Positions 8,766-15,326 of a stretch of 64,000 nt of DNA are shown here, piece after piece. Positions within the stretch are counted from its first letter, which is position 1. The number at the start of each line of letters is the position of its first letter. The notes below the pieces were generated by a model. The model saw only the letters and a list, made by a program, of their open reading frames with translations. It was not told where the DNA came from and searched no databases. The stretch lies in contig JBGLNJ010000001.1 in assembly GCA_041300525.1 (NCBI GenBank), positions 62,001 through 126,000 on the forward strand, written 5' to 3'. Source of the stretch: JBGLNJ01 sp041300525. GTDB taxonomy: Bacteria; Chloroflexota; Anaerolineae; Fen-1058. The translations under genes and the position numbers were made by a program.

Positions 8766-8785
8766 TATCTGTAATCGTTGTTATC
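8764..8785 (-). repeat. Dispersed phage repeat, copy 4 (inverted; left border of cassette)
   Basis: On the - strand reads GATAAC-AACG-ATTACAGATACT. With copy 5 at 10022 it forms an inverted pair (17 of 22 positions identical) around the - strand gene cassette. Confidence 0.75.
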
Positions 8786-8796
8786 TCACACGAAAC

Positions 8797-8822
8797 TAAA
8801 AAGCCGCGCTGTTGAGCGCGGC
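8797..8822 (-). terminator. Intrinsic terminator of the reverse cassette
   Basis: On the - strand an 8-bp perfect stem (GCCGCGCT with AGCGCGGC, 4-nt loop) is followed by TTTTTAG. It lies 25 bp after the last cassette gene and just inside the left border repeat. Confidence 0.85.
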
Positions 8823-8846
8823 GGTGAACTTGAACAACTGAATCAG

Positions 8847-9206
8847 CTACGATTCTTTGTAGTCATCTGCAAGTTCGTCATGCTCGGCTTGCTCAAGTTC
8901 TGCTTTGATTGTTGCGGCCCGATCTAGCGCGGCAGCGACGCCGGACAGGATTTGCTCAAGCGCATCATAGTCTCCCTGGTCGAGTGACTTGAGTAGGCTG
9001 CGGATTCGCTTCGCGGTTGCTGTCATTGCGCCGGAGGCGTCGTCTGCAATCATCAGTGTGATTGCTTCGGCGCTTGCGACCTGGTGCAACAGGTCGGCCA
9101 CGCCGCGCAGGTTCATGCTATCTGCGATGCGCTTGAGTGTTTCGATTTCGGCGGGGTAGAGACGCGCCGAGAAGGTTGGCGCGTCTTGCGCGGTGAACTT
9201 GGTCAT
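8847..9206 (-). CDS. Ribbon-helix-helix-like cassette protein
   Basis: A 119-residue acidic protein. Residues 11-43 (TFSARLYPAEIETLKRIADS followed by MNLRGVADLLHQVA) fit a ribbon-helix-helix pattern: one short strand, then two helices. The rest is helical (ALEQILSGVAAALDRAATIKAELEQAE). It may be a DNA-binding regulator, and a candidate for the palindrome in the cassette promoter, but this is not shown. Its ATG overlaps the stop of the upstream HTH gene (ATGA), so the two are made together. Confidence 0.55.
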   Translation of the reverse strand: MTKFTAQDAPTFSARLYPAEIETLKRIADSMNLRGVADLLHQVASAEAITLMIADDASGAMTATAKRIRSLLKSLDQGDYDALEQILSGVAAALDRAATIKAELEQAEHDELADDYKES

Positions 9207-9421
9207 TGCTTCGACTCGATGAGCTTACGCGCTTTTTCAATCGCTTCGGCTTTGATGTCGGAAGGGCGAGAATCCCAAGTTGCAACATTTGATCCTGGCC
9301 GCGCTGCGACGTGTTGCCAGAGTGTTCGATGATTGATACCGCATAGAGATGCTGCATCACGATACGAAAACTTGAAATGCTTCACGAGTGCTTGCTGTAC
9401 TGCGACTGCTCCTGATTCCAT
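9203..9421 (-). CDS. Small helix-turn-helix protein
   Basis: A 72-residue protein with a helix-turn-helix at residues about 17-40 (FSYRDAASLCGINHRTLWQH), followed by a basic C-terminus. AGGAGAC stands 6 bp before the ATG. The small size suggests a regulator or excisionase-like architectural protein rather than a recombinase. It is the third gene of the reverse cassette and is coupled to the RHH-like gene. Confidence 0.6.
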   Translation of the reverse strand: MESGAVAVQQALVKHFKFSYRDAASLCGINHRTLWQHVAARPGSNVATWDSRPSDIKAEAIEKARKLIESKQ

Positions 9422-9484
9422 TTTCCTTGTCTCCTGTTTCGATTTCTGTGGGCGGGTGTCAGTCCCCGCCCTGGTGGTGGTCGG

Positions 9485-9652
9485 CTATTCGCACTCTTCG
9501 CAGTATGTCGCCTCTGCGTCAACAGCAGCGCCGCACGAAAGGCACGGCTCGATGAGTGCGTCCTGGCTCGCTGCGACTTTGCCACAATTAGTGCAAATCC
9601 AATTCTCGCCATTCCAGTCCCAGCGATGATCTTGCTTGCATTCGTGTTTCAT
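9485..9652 (-). CDS. Small zinc-ribbon protein of the cassette
   Basis: A 55-residue protein with three CxxC pairs: CTNC, CLSC and CEEC (C-terminal). Trp-rich residues (HRWDWNGENWIC) precede the first pair. This double zinc-ribbon form is typical of tiny phage proteins that bind nucleic acid or host polymerase; the target is unknown. The start at 9652 is chosen because the residues before it in frame are Pro/Ala-rich shadow and a GAGACGG site precedes it. Confidence 0.65.
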   Translation of the reverse strand: MKHECKQDHRWDWNGENWICTNCGKVAASQDALIEPCLSCGAAVDAEATYCEECE

Positions 9653-9702
9653 TTCCGTCTCTTTTCTCGCCGGTGGTGTCGGGGCGGCGCGCCCGATGGG
9701 TG

Positions 9703-9900
9703 CTAGGCTACGCATCCAGCCCGGAACTCTTCTTCGTTTTCGATGTCAATGTCTGCGTCCTCGTCTGTGATGTCAATGATTTTTGCGCCGCTCGACAGTC
9801 CGCACTTTGTTACTTTTTCTGCTTTGCGCTTTGCACTCGCTTCGTCGCGTGCTTTGACAGTGAAGCACAATGCACCATCTGTGATTTCGTATGTTTTCAT
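9703..9900 (-). CDS. First gene of the reverse cassette, unknown function
   Basis: A 65-residue acidic protein. The N-terminal half reads as a beta-beta-alpha unit (YEITDGALCFTVKARDEASAKRKAEK) and the tail is rich in Asp and Glu (DITDEDADIDIENEEE). AAAGGAAAC precedes the ATG at 9900. It is the promoter-proximal gene behind a near-consensus promoter, so it is probably the most strongly expressed. I do not recognise the family. Acidic tails of this kind occur in DNA-mimic and inhibitor proteins; that is only a suggestion. Confidence 0.6.
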   Translation of the reverse strand: MKTYEITDGALCFTVKARDEASAKRKAEKVTKCGLSSGAKIIDITDEDADIDIENEEEFRAGCVA

Positions 9901-9930
9901 TTTCGTTTCCTTTCTCTCTTTGATGACATC

Positions 9931-9959
9931 AGTATAGCGCAATGTATATACATTGTCAA
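9931..9959 (-). promoter_or_regulatory. Near-consensus sigma70-type promoter of the reverse cassette
   Basis: On the - strand TTGACA (9954-9959), a 17-bp spacer and TATACT (9931-9936), ending 30 bp before the first cassette ATG. One mismatch to consensus. It is the strongest promoter seen in the phage part. Confidence 0.85.
9940..9955. promoter_or_regulatory. 16-bp perfect palindrome inside the cassette promoter (operator)
   Basis: CAATGTATATACATTG is a perfect palindrome that fills the spacer and touches the -35 box. A dimeric repressor here would block polymerase, so cassette expression is probably regulated, perhaps by one of its own two DNA-binding-type products. Confidence 0.75.
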
Positions 9960-10021
9960 TAGGTCAAGCAAAACTGTAACTCTATGTTCTAAAGCGTTCT
10001 AATCGTAGCTGATTCAGGTTG

Positions 10022-10056
10022 GATAACTGTCATTACCGATACTGCGTTGGGTACAA
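10022..10056 (+). repeat. Dispersed phage repeat, copy 5 (direct, long form; right border of cassette)
   Basis: GATAAC-TGTC-ATTACCGATACTGCG followed by TTGGGTACAA. It closes the reverse cassette and stands 8 bp before the next + strand gene, so it may also regulate that gene. Confidence 0.8.
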
Positions 10057-10063
10057 CAGGGGT

Positions 10064-10447
10064 ATGTCCGTGGACATGACGATCAAGGGCATCCAGGAGG
10101 CGCAGCGGTGGAATCTGCGCGCGATTGCGGCGCTCAGGCCGAGCGGGGCGTTGGGCCAGGCGATCCGCTGGGGGACGGCGGCGGCGCACCGGTACGCGGT
10201 GAGCATCACGCACGTGGACACGGGCGCGCTGCGGGCGAGCCACCGGATGGCGGTCACGAACGCCCAGGGGAAAATCTACCTGGACGCCAGCGCAAAGAAC
10301 CCGCGCAGCGGAGTGCGGACGGCTGTGTACGGGCCGGCTGAGGAGGCGCGCGGCGGCGATCATGCGTTCTATCGCCGAACGGTGAACGAGGCCGGGCCGA
10401 AGATCGCGCAGGAGATGGCCCGGATGGTTGCGCGCGAGGTGGTGTGA
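10064..10447 (+). CDS. Tail completion protein (HK97 gp10-like)
   Basis: A 127-residue protein at the return to + strand structural genes. The pattern fits HK97 gp10-like proteins that join tail and neck: a helix, then THVDTGALRASHRMAV (near residue 48) with the family's TG.LR.S core, a beta region, and a C-terminal helix after DHAFYRRTVNEAGPK. ATG 10064 is chosen because earlier in-frame residues run through the repeat. The TGA overlaps the following ATG. Confidence 0.7.
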   Translation: MSVDMTIKGIQEAQRWNLRAIAALRPSGALGQAIRWGTAAAHRYAVSITHVDTGALRASHRMAVTNAQGKIYLDASAKNPRSGVRTAVYGPAEEARGGDHAFYRRTVNEAGPKIAQEMARMVAREVV

Positions 10448-10896
10448 TGGCATCGAATCGAGAGACGGCGCGCGATAAGGTGGTAGCCCTTCTACTGGCC
10501 GACCTGGTGGGAACCGGAAAGCCGGCGGCCCAGGTGCTCGGGCACAAGGCGGGCAAGACGGACATGGCGGCAGGCGTGCCGTTGGTGTGTGTGTTGAGCC
10601 ACGCCACGCACCGGGAGCGGATGACGAATCAGGGGAGCCGCGCAACGTTTACGTTTGAGATCCAATCGCTGGTGCTGGCCGCCTCGGCGGACGGGACGAC
10701 CTGGACGGAAGCTAACGCGGAAGATCGGCTAGACTTGATCGAGGCCACTATCGCCGGGACGGTGGACACGTTCAACAATGCGCCTGTCACTGTGGGCAGG
10801 ATCGGCCTGGGCGAGTCGGCAGTGGGCGAGCTGGTGATCGGTGGCGAGGCGTACCTGGAAGAGATCATACCCTGCGTCGTGGAGATATACGGATGA
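10447..10896 (+). CDS. Probable tail terminator or minor tail protein
   Basis: A 149-residue alpha/beta protein. It has an N-terminal helix (ETARDKVVALLLADLVG) and a strand with GVPLVCVLSHATHRER and RATFTFEIQSLVLAA, then a helix with EDRLDLIEATIAGTVDTF. This resembles tail terminator proteins (lambda gpU type), which cap the tail tube. It sits between the gp10-like and tail-tube genes as expected. Start and stop overlap both neighbours. Confidence 0.6.
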   Translation: MASNRETARDKVVALLLADLVGTGKPAAQVLGHKAGKTDMAAGVPLVCVLSHATHRERMTNQGSRATFTFEIQSLVLAASADGTTWTEANAEDRLDLIEATIAGTVDTFNNAPVTVGRIGLGESAVGELVIGGEAYLEEIIPCVVEIYG

Positions 10897-11192
10897 AGGT
10901 TTCGATATTGCATAGAATCCAGCGCGACTTGACCGTGCCAGGCTCTTATTATGAGCCAGGCGAGGCGGCTGAGTTGGATCTGCCGGCGGAAACGCTGAGC
11001 GCGCTGATTGACGCGGGCATTGTGTCGCCGGTGACTGGCGAGACGCCGAAGGAACCGGCGGGGGAACCGGCGGGCGCGGGGGGAAGCAAGCAGATCATCC
11101 TTGAGGATGGCGTGGATGATTCCGAGGCCACGCTGGCCGGGAAAGCCTTGCAGAAAAGGTCATACCCGCGCGGGGGTTTCCGACATGGCTAG
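10893..11192 (+). CDS. Small phage protein, unknown function
   Basis: A 99-residue protein coupled to the terminator-like gene by an ATGA overlap. The first 50 residues look folded (KVSILHRIQRDLTVPGSYYE, ELDLPAETLSALIDAGIVSP) and recall short head-tail or tail proteins that bear a GxY turn. A Gly/Pro/Glu linker and a basic end follow. No family is recognised. It overlaps the glycosyltransferase gene by 8 bp. Confidence 0.5.
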   Translation: MKVSILHRIQRDLTVPGSYYEPGEAAELDLPAETLSALIDAGIVSPVTGETPKEPAGEPAGAGGSKQIILEDGVDDSEATLAGKALQKRSYPRGGFRHG

Positions 11193-11898
11193 TGTGGTGC
11201 TTTGCACGCCAAGCCTTGAACCGCCACGCTGGCCGTGCGTTGCGGCCTGGTTCAGGACTGTGGTGCCGGAAACGCACAGCCTCCGGTTTTTGTACGTTCG
11301 GAACCGGCCGCTCGTCGAGGCGCAGAATTTACTAGTGGAACAGTTCTTGGCCGAGCCGGACAATGAGTGGATGTTTTCGGTCGAGGACGACATGATCTAT
11401 TTGCCGGGGACGCTGATGAGGCTGCTATCGTGGAACAAGCCCGTCGTGAGCGCGCTGTATTTCAAGCGGGAGCAGCCACACGTCCCGCACGTGTATCGCG
11501 GGGACTGCGGCGAGGGCAAATATCGCATCCAGATTGACGAGACGCTGGGCTGGCTGGACACGCACAAGGAAATGATACGGGCCGGCTATGCGCTGCTGGA
11601 GACGCGGCCGGACGACGCGCTGGTGCCGGTTGACTTTACGGGTGTAGGGTGCGTGGTCATTCACCGGTCGGTATTCGAGTCGGCGCCAGCGCCGTGGTTC
11701 GCGCTGCCGGATATTGGAAACACGAGCGACAAGTTCTTTTACCAGAAGGCAATCTCGCACGGGTTCACGCCCTACGTGGATCTGTCGGTGATATGTGGCC
11801 ATCTCGCGCGCGACGTGCAGGTGGGCGCAATGGATTTCGTCGCGTATTCAAAGATCGTGAAATTCGAGGAGGACGACGATGGCACAAGTAGCCAGTAA
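11185..11898 (+). CDS. Phage-encoded glycosyltransferase-like protein (GT-A type)
   Basis: A 237-residue protein with GT-A-like features: an N-terminal strand (VVLCTPSL), RNRPLVEAQNLLVEQFL, and a VEDDMIYLPGTLMRLL segment near residue 70 whose Asp pair resembles the metal-binding DxD motif. TGVGCVVIHRSVF and DIGNTSDKFFYQKA follow. Such enzymes could modify virion or host surface glycans. It lies unusually between tail completion and tail tube genes. Its last residues (KFEEDDDGTSSQ) are encoded by the ribosome site and first codons of the next gene, so the C-terminus seems to come from a duplication junction. Confidence 0.65.
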   Translation: MASVVLCTPSLEPPRWPCVAAWFRTVVPETHSLRFLYVRNRPLVEAQNLLVEQFLAEPDNEWMFSVEDDMIYLPGTLMRLLSWNKPVVSALYFKREQPHVPHVYRGDCGEGKYRIQIDETLGWLDTHKEMIRAGYALLETRPDDALVPVDFTGVGCVVIHRSVFESAPAPWFALPDIGNTSDKFFYQKAISHGFTPYVDLSVICGHLARDVQVGAMDFVAYSKIVKFEEDDDGTSSQ

Positions 11899-12118
11899 TG
11901 AAGCGTTGAGCATGGTGGACAATGTGGTGAGCAAATTGGCCAGCGGAACGGCCTGGGAGTACATCAGCGGCTACGTCAACAGCATCGAGCGGGGAGAGAT
12001 TATCCGCGCGACCGGCAAGGCGGACGATGCCAATCCTGTGGAGCATGACGCTTCAGACGCCGTATGTGACACAATCCTAAGATTTGAGGAGGAAGACGAT
12101 GGCACAAGTGGACAGTAG
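11879..12118 (+). pseudogene. Decayed first copy of the major tail protein gene
   Basis: Its start matches the two following tail genes (SM.D.VVSKLASGTAWEYISGYVNS), and then the sequence jumps from residue about 45 to the conserved GKADDANPV near the C-terminus, deleting roughly 80 residues. After that, a 5-bp loss relative to the second copy (GTGGAGCATG against GTGGTGTTCAGTATG) shifts the frame, and reading continues through the normal stop into the next gene's ribosome site. The 79-residue product lacks the tail-tube fold and is unlikely to assemble. Confidence 0.8.
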
Positions 12119-12542
12119 TTTGGCGATGAGCATGGTGGCGGCGCTGGTATACACGTCCACAAATGGAACGACCTGGGTTGACGTGAGCGGCTATGCTAAC
12201 AGCGTTGAGCAGGGAGAGATCAGCCGGGCAAGCGGCGCCGTTTACACCTTCGACGGCGACAAGGCGATCATCAAGGCGGGCAAGCTGGCTCCGCTCGATC
12301 TCAAATTCACGTTCGTCTACACCGAGGATACCGGAGGCCCGTTTACGATTTTGCTGGCTCTGGCACAAGCAGCGGGCGGCGGCGCAACGTATCTCCGTTG
12401 GCTGCCAAAGTCCGGCGGAAAGGTTTATACCACCGACGCCGGAATCATCACGAAGTTGAGTTTGCCGGGCGGCAAGGCGGACGACGCCAATCCCGTGGTG
12501 TTCAGTATGACGCTTCAGACGCCCTACGTGACTCAATCCTAA
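12099..12542 (+). CDS. Major tail protein, copy A
   Basis: A 147-residue tail-tube-type protein. It shares most residues with the next gene, including EQGE.SRASGAVYT, the block AIIKAGKLAPLDLKFTFVYTE and the C-terminal GGKADDANPVV with LQTPYVT. The compact beta-rich pattern fits tail-tube subunits. GAGGAGGAAG precedes ATG 12099, and the same signal precedes each of the three tandem copies. Having two intact copies suggests a mixed tube or that one is a variant. Confidence 0.7.
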   Translation: MAQVDSSLAMSMVAALVYTSTNGTTWVDVSGYANSVEQGEISRASGAVYTFDGDKAIIKAGKLAPLDLKFTFVYTEDTGGPFTILLALAQAAGGGATYLRWLPKSGGKVYTTDAGIITKLSLPGGKADDANPVVFSMTLQTPYVTQS

Positions 12543-12558
12543 TTCGAGGAGGAAGACG

Positions 12559-13026
12559 ATGACACAGGCAGCTAGTAGTTTAGCTTTGAGCATGGTGGCC
12601 AATGCAGTGAGCACGTCCACGAGCGGCACGGCCTGGACGGACATCAGTGGTTATACCAACAGCGTGGAGCAGGGTGAGGTTAGCCGGGCAAGCGGCGCCG
12701 TTTACACCTACGATGGCGACAAGACGATCATCAAGGCGGGCAAGCTGGCTCCGCTCGATCTCAAATTCACGTTCGTCTACACCGAGGACACAGCGGCAGT
12801 GGCGCCATTCGGGGCCTTGCTGGCTCTGGCGCAGACGGCGGGCGGCGGCACGGTGTACGTCAAGTGGTCGCCGAAGGGCGGCGCGACCGGCACGAGCCAG
12901 TACATCTCCGACGCTGGAATCATCACGAAGCTGAATTTGCCGGGCGGCAAGGCGGACGATGCCAACCCGGTCGTTTGCAGCTTTACGTTGCAGACGCCCT
13001 ATGTAACCAAGTCTACGGTGACGTGA
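12559..13026 (+). CDS. Major tail protein, copy B
   Basis: A 155-residue paralogue of copy A, very similar along its length but with short insertions near residue 85 (DTAAVAPFGALL) and in the loop GGATGTSQYISDAG. Thr/Ser-rich changes near the N-terminus distinguish it. It directly precedes the chaperone gene, with which it overlaps at TGATG (stop and start share bases). I infer tail-tube function from size, beta-rich pattern and order before the frameshifted chaperone and tape measure genes. Confidence 0.7.
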   Translation: MTQAASSLALSMVANAVSTSTSGTAWTDISGYTNSVEQGEVSRASGAVYTYDGDKTIIKAGKLAPLDLKFTFVYTEDTAAVAPFGALLALAQTAGGGTVYVKWSPKGGATGTSQYISDAGIITKLNLPGGKADDANPVVCSFTLQTPYVTKSTVT

Positions 13027-13295
13027 TGGACGATGATCGCCAGGAGTTGAGCGTCGAAATACAGAGGGATGGCCTTGACATGGACGATCTGCTGCTGTTT
13101 GAGGATTTCCAGGCCCATCGCAACATAAATCCGAGCCAGATGGCGGGCTTTTTGGATCGGGTGATCGTGGGCGGGATTCGGGGGAAGCATTACCCTATGG
13201 ATGCGTTACCCAAATTGTTCGAGGCTGTGGCCGATGCGCTCAACCGGGAGGCTAACCCCGTGGACCCTTTGGGAAAAGTCTCAAACTCCGCCTGA
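13026..13295 (+). CDS. Tail assembly chaperone, short form (G-like)
   Basis: An 89-residue acidic helical protein (DDRQELSVEIQRDGLDMDDL, later FEAVADALNREANPVD) between tail tube and tape measure genes, the place of the lambda G gene. Such chaperones coat the tape measure during tail assembly and are absent from the virion. The reading frame ends at TGA 13293-13295, 16 bp beyond a GGGAAAA slippery site, which diverts some ribosomes into the -1 frame to give the long form. Confidence 0.8.
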   Translation: MDDDRQELSVEIQRDGLDMDDLLLFEDFQAHRNINPSQMAGFLDRVIVGGIRGKHYPMDALPKLFEAVADALNREANPVDPLGKVSNSA

Positions 13296-13468
13296 CCGCA
13301 TACCTCGTGACGGGCGGGGTGGCTGTGCCGGCTGAGTACCTGAGTTTCTTTTTGCGGACGCAGTTGTACCACTGCACGCCGGAGGAATTGAAGCGCATCC
13401 CGCTGAGGACGATCCTGCACGATCTGACGTGCCTGGGCGTGGTGAACCGGGTGCGGGGGATGGGTTAG
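13026..13468 (+). CDS. Tail assembly chaperone, -1 frameshift long form (GT-like)
   Basis: Shares 84 residues with the short form, slips at 13271-13277 and continues in the -1 frame for 63 residues to TAG 13466-13468, giving about 147 residues. The extension (SLKLRLTAYLVTGGVAVP, then YLSFFLRTQLYHCTPEEL and IPLRTILHDL) is open, protein-like and has no start of its own. Short G and long GT forms are a conserved feature of long-tailed phages, and both are needed in lambda. The frameshift efficiency cannot be read from the sequence. Confidence 0.8.
13271..13277 (+). other. Slippery heptamer for programmed -1 frameshift
   Basis: G GGA AAA in the zero frame fits the X XXY YYZ rule, and is close to lambda's G GGA AAG at the same genomic position. 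The zero-frame stop is 16 bp downstream, and the -1 frame stays open for 63 codons. Confidence 0.85.
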
Positions 13469-13492
13469 GTAAGATTCATTACTGATACTGCG
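13468..13492 (+). repeat. Dispersed phage repeat, copy 6 (direct)
   Basis: GGTAAG-ATTC-ATTACTGATACTGCG begins at the last base of the long chaperone stop codon. About 10 bp later, GGATCGGGAAAG.AACGGAT just before the tape measure ATG is shared with the region after copy 8 (19150s), so these two copies have an extended version. Confidence 0.8.
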
Positions 13493-13527
13493 GGATTACA
13501 GCGGATCGGGAAAGAAACGGATAAGAG

Positions 13528-15288
13528 ATGGCGACGGAGTACATAATTTCCATAAAAGTTCAAGGCTCAGAATCGGCGAGCGGGCCGCTGGGCGTTGTGG
13601 GCGGCGCGTTGGGACGCATCGCCGAGTTTGTTTCTGCCGGGGTGATTTTTCGCGGGCTGGAGCAGATCGGCCAGGGATTGCAGAGCGCGGCCTCGGCGGG
13701 GTTCAATGCGGCGACGAGCTTTGAGACGGTTATGAGCCGGATCAAGGGCTTGACCACGACGCCGACGGCGGACATTGCAAAGATGTCATCTGCCATTATT
13801 ACGCTATCCAAGACGATGAATGTATCCGCGACGGAGTTGGCTGAGGCCGAGTATTTTATCGCGTCGTCCGGGTTCGCGGGCAAGCAGGCCACGGACATTT
13901 TGACAGCCAGCGCAAAGGCGGCCAGCGCCGGGCTGGGACAGACGAAGACTATCGCCGACGCGGTGACGTCGGCGTTGAACGCATACAAGCTGAAGGCCGG
14001 AGACGCGGCGCGTATCACGGATGTTCTGACGCGCGCTGTGATCGAGGGGAAGGGGGAACCCGCCGAATTTGCGGGCGCGCTGGGGCGCGTGTTGCCTATC
14101 GCGTCGCAGGCGGGCGTTTCATTTGAGCAGGTGGCTGCTTCGATGGCGACGATGACGCGCACCGGCATGAGCGCCGAGGAAGCGGCGACGGCCTTGCGAG
14201 GGACGCTGGGAGCGTTGCTGGCGCCGGGCAAGCAGGCGCAAGATGCGCTGGTGGCGATTGGCTGGTCGGCGGATGGCGTCCGTGAGGCGATTCGGGATCG
14301 CGGGCTGAACGCGGCGCTGGCTGAGATGATGCAGCGCACAGGCGGAAACGTTGAGATGCTCGATGCCATCATCCCGAACATCCGCGCGTTGACGGGCGTG
14401 TTGTCTTCTGCCGGGAGCCAGGGGACGGCTTATGCCGAGGTTCTTGACTCGATGATGAAAGCGACCGGCAGCGTGGACACGGCTTTTGCAGCCAGTGCGG
14501 GAACGTGGGAATTTCAGTTTGGGCGATTCAAGAATGTTTTGCTGGCGATGCCGATTGAGTTGGGCGAGAAGATGCTGCCGGGGCTGACGGGAATCCTGGA
14601 CGCGGTCACGAAGGACATTGGCGGAAAGACGAGCGGATGGGCTGACCTGGTGGCGGGCTGGCTGGGGCCGACGATTGGCAGGTTGCAGGTGGCGGCGCAG
14701 ACGGGCGGAATCCAGGGGGTGATGGCCGAGATCGGGAAGCTGATCAACGAGGGCTGGACGAATAGCGTGCAGCCTCAGTTGCAAAAGTGGGCGACCGCGT
14801 TCTGGGATTGGATGACGGGCAAAGAGGGCGCGCAGGCTCAAGTCCCCTCGACGATGAGCAAGTTGATGGCGACGATTCAGAAGTGGGCCGACGCTCCAGA
14901 GACGCAGGCGCAGATGGCGGCCTTTGGAGAAACGGCGAGCCGGGGGTTGGTGCAGGGCGTTGAATTTCTTCTAGGGCAGTCCAAAACATGGGCGCCTATT
15001 TTCTTGACGGTCGGCAGGGCGATGGGAGAGGCAGCCGGGGAGGTTGGCCTTGAGGTTGGCGGTCAGATGGCGGCCGGAATCGTGCGAGGGTTGGTGAGCC
15101 AACTGACCGGCAAGGATGTCTCAAAAGGCGGGGCCAGCATTGGTATCGGCGGGTTCCGAATTGGCGTGGCCGGGTCTCAGCCAGGCGGCACAAATCAGGC
15201 CAACCAGACTAATCAGACAATTTATGGCGGCGTGAATGTGTTTGGGGCGAACAACTTGCAGGACTTGCTTGCGAGCTTGATTCCCTAG
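13528..15288 (+). CDS. Tape measure protein (TP901 type)
   Basis: A 586-residue protein that sets tail length. Residues about 60-330 match the TP901 core: SFETVMSRIKGLTTTPT, MSSAIITLSKTMNVSATELAEAEYFIASSGF, and later TAFAASAGTWEFQFGRFKNVLLAM. Gly/Ala-rich hydrophobic stretches near the N-terminus (LGVVGGALGRIAEFVSAGVIF) and the C-terminus fit a protein that is threaded through the tube. At about 0.15 nm per residue it predicts a tail near 90 nm, a rule-of-thumb estimate. The stop overlaps repeat copy 7. Confidence 0.88.
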   Translation: MATEYIISIKVQGSESASGPLGVVGGALGRIAEFVSAGVIFRGLEQIGQGLQSAASAGFNAATSFETVMSRIKGLTTTPTADIAKMSSAIITLSKTMNVSATELAEAEYFIASSGFAGKQATDILTASAKAASAGLGQTKTIADAVTSALNAYKLKAGDAARITDVLTRAVIEGKGEPAEFAGALGRVLPIASQAGVSFEQVAASMATMTRTGMSAEEAATALRGTLGALLAPGKQAQDALVAIGWSADGVREAIRDRGLNAALAEMMQRTGGNVEMLDAIIPNIRALTGVLSSAGSQGTAYAEVLDSMMKATGSVDTAFAASAGTWEFQFGRFKNVLLAMPIELGEKMLPGLTGILDAVTKDIGGKTSGWADLVAGWLGPTIGRLQVAAQTGGIQGVMAEIGKLINEGWTNSVQPQLQKWATAFWDWMTGKEGAQAQVPSTMSKLMATIQKWADAPETQAQMAAFGETASRGLVQGVEFLLGQSKTWAPIFLTVGRAMGEAAGEVGLEVGGQMAAGIVRGLVSQLTGKDVSKGGASIGIGGFRIGVAGSQPGGTNQANQTNQTIYGGVNVFGANNLQDLLASLIP

Positions 15289-15308
15289 TATCGGTAATGC
15301 GTATTATT
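15287..15308 (-). repeat. Dispersed phage repeat, copy 7 (inverted)
   Basis: On the - strand reads AATAAT-ACGC-ATTACCGATACT. It overlaps the tape measure stop codon (15286-15288) and fills most of the gap before the next gene. Confidence 0.75.
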
Positions 15309-15326
15309 TGACCCAGTGGAGAGACT

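Noticed and set aside
8764..10056. Insertion sequence
   Set aside because: Inverted borders and a 1.3-kb size suggested an IS, but no transposase is encoded and the border repeat occurs elsewhere in the prophage.
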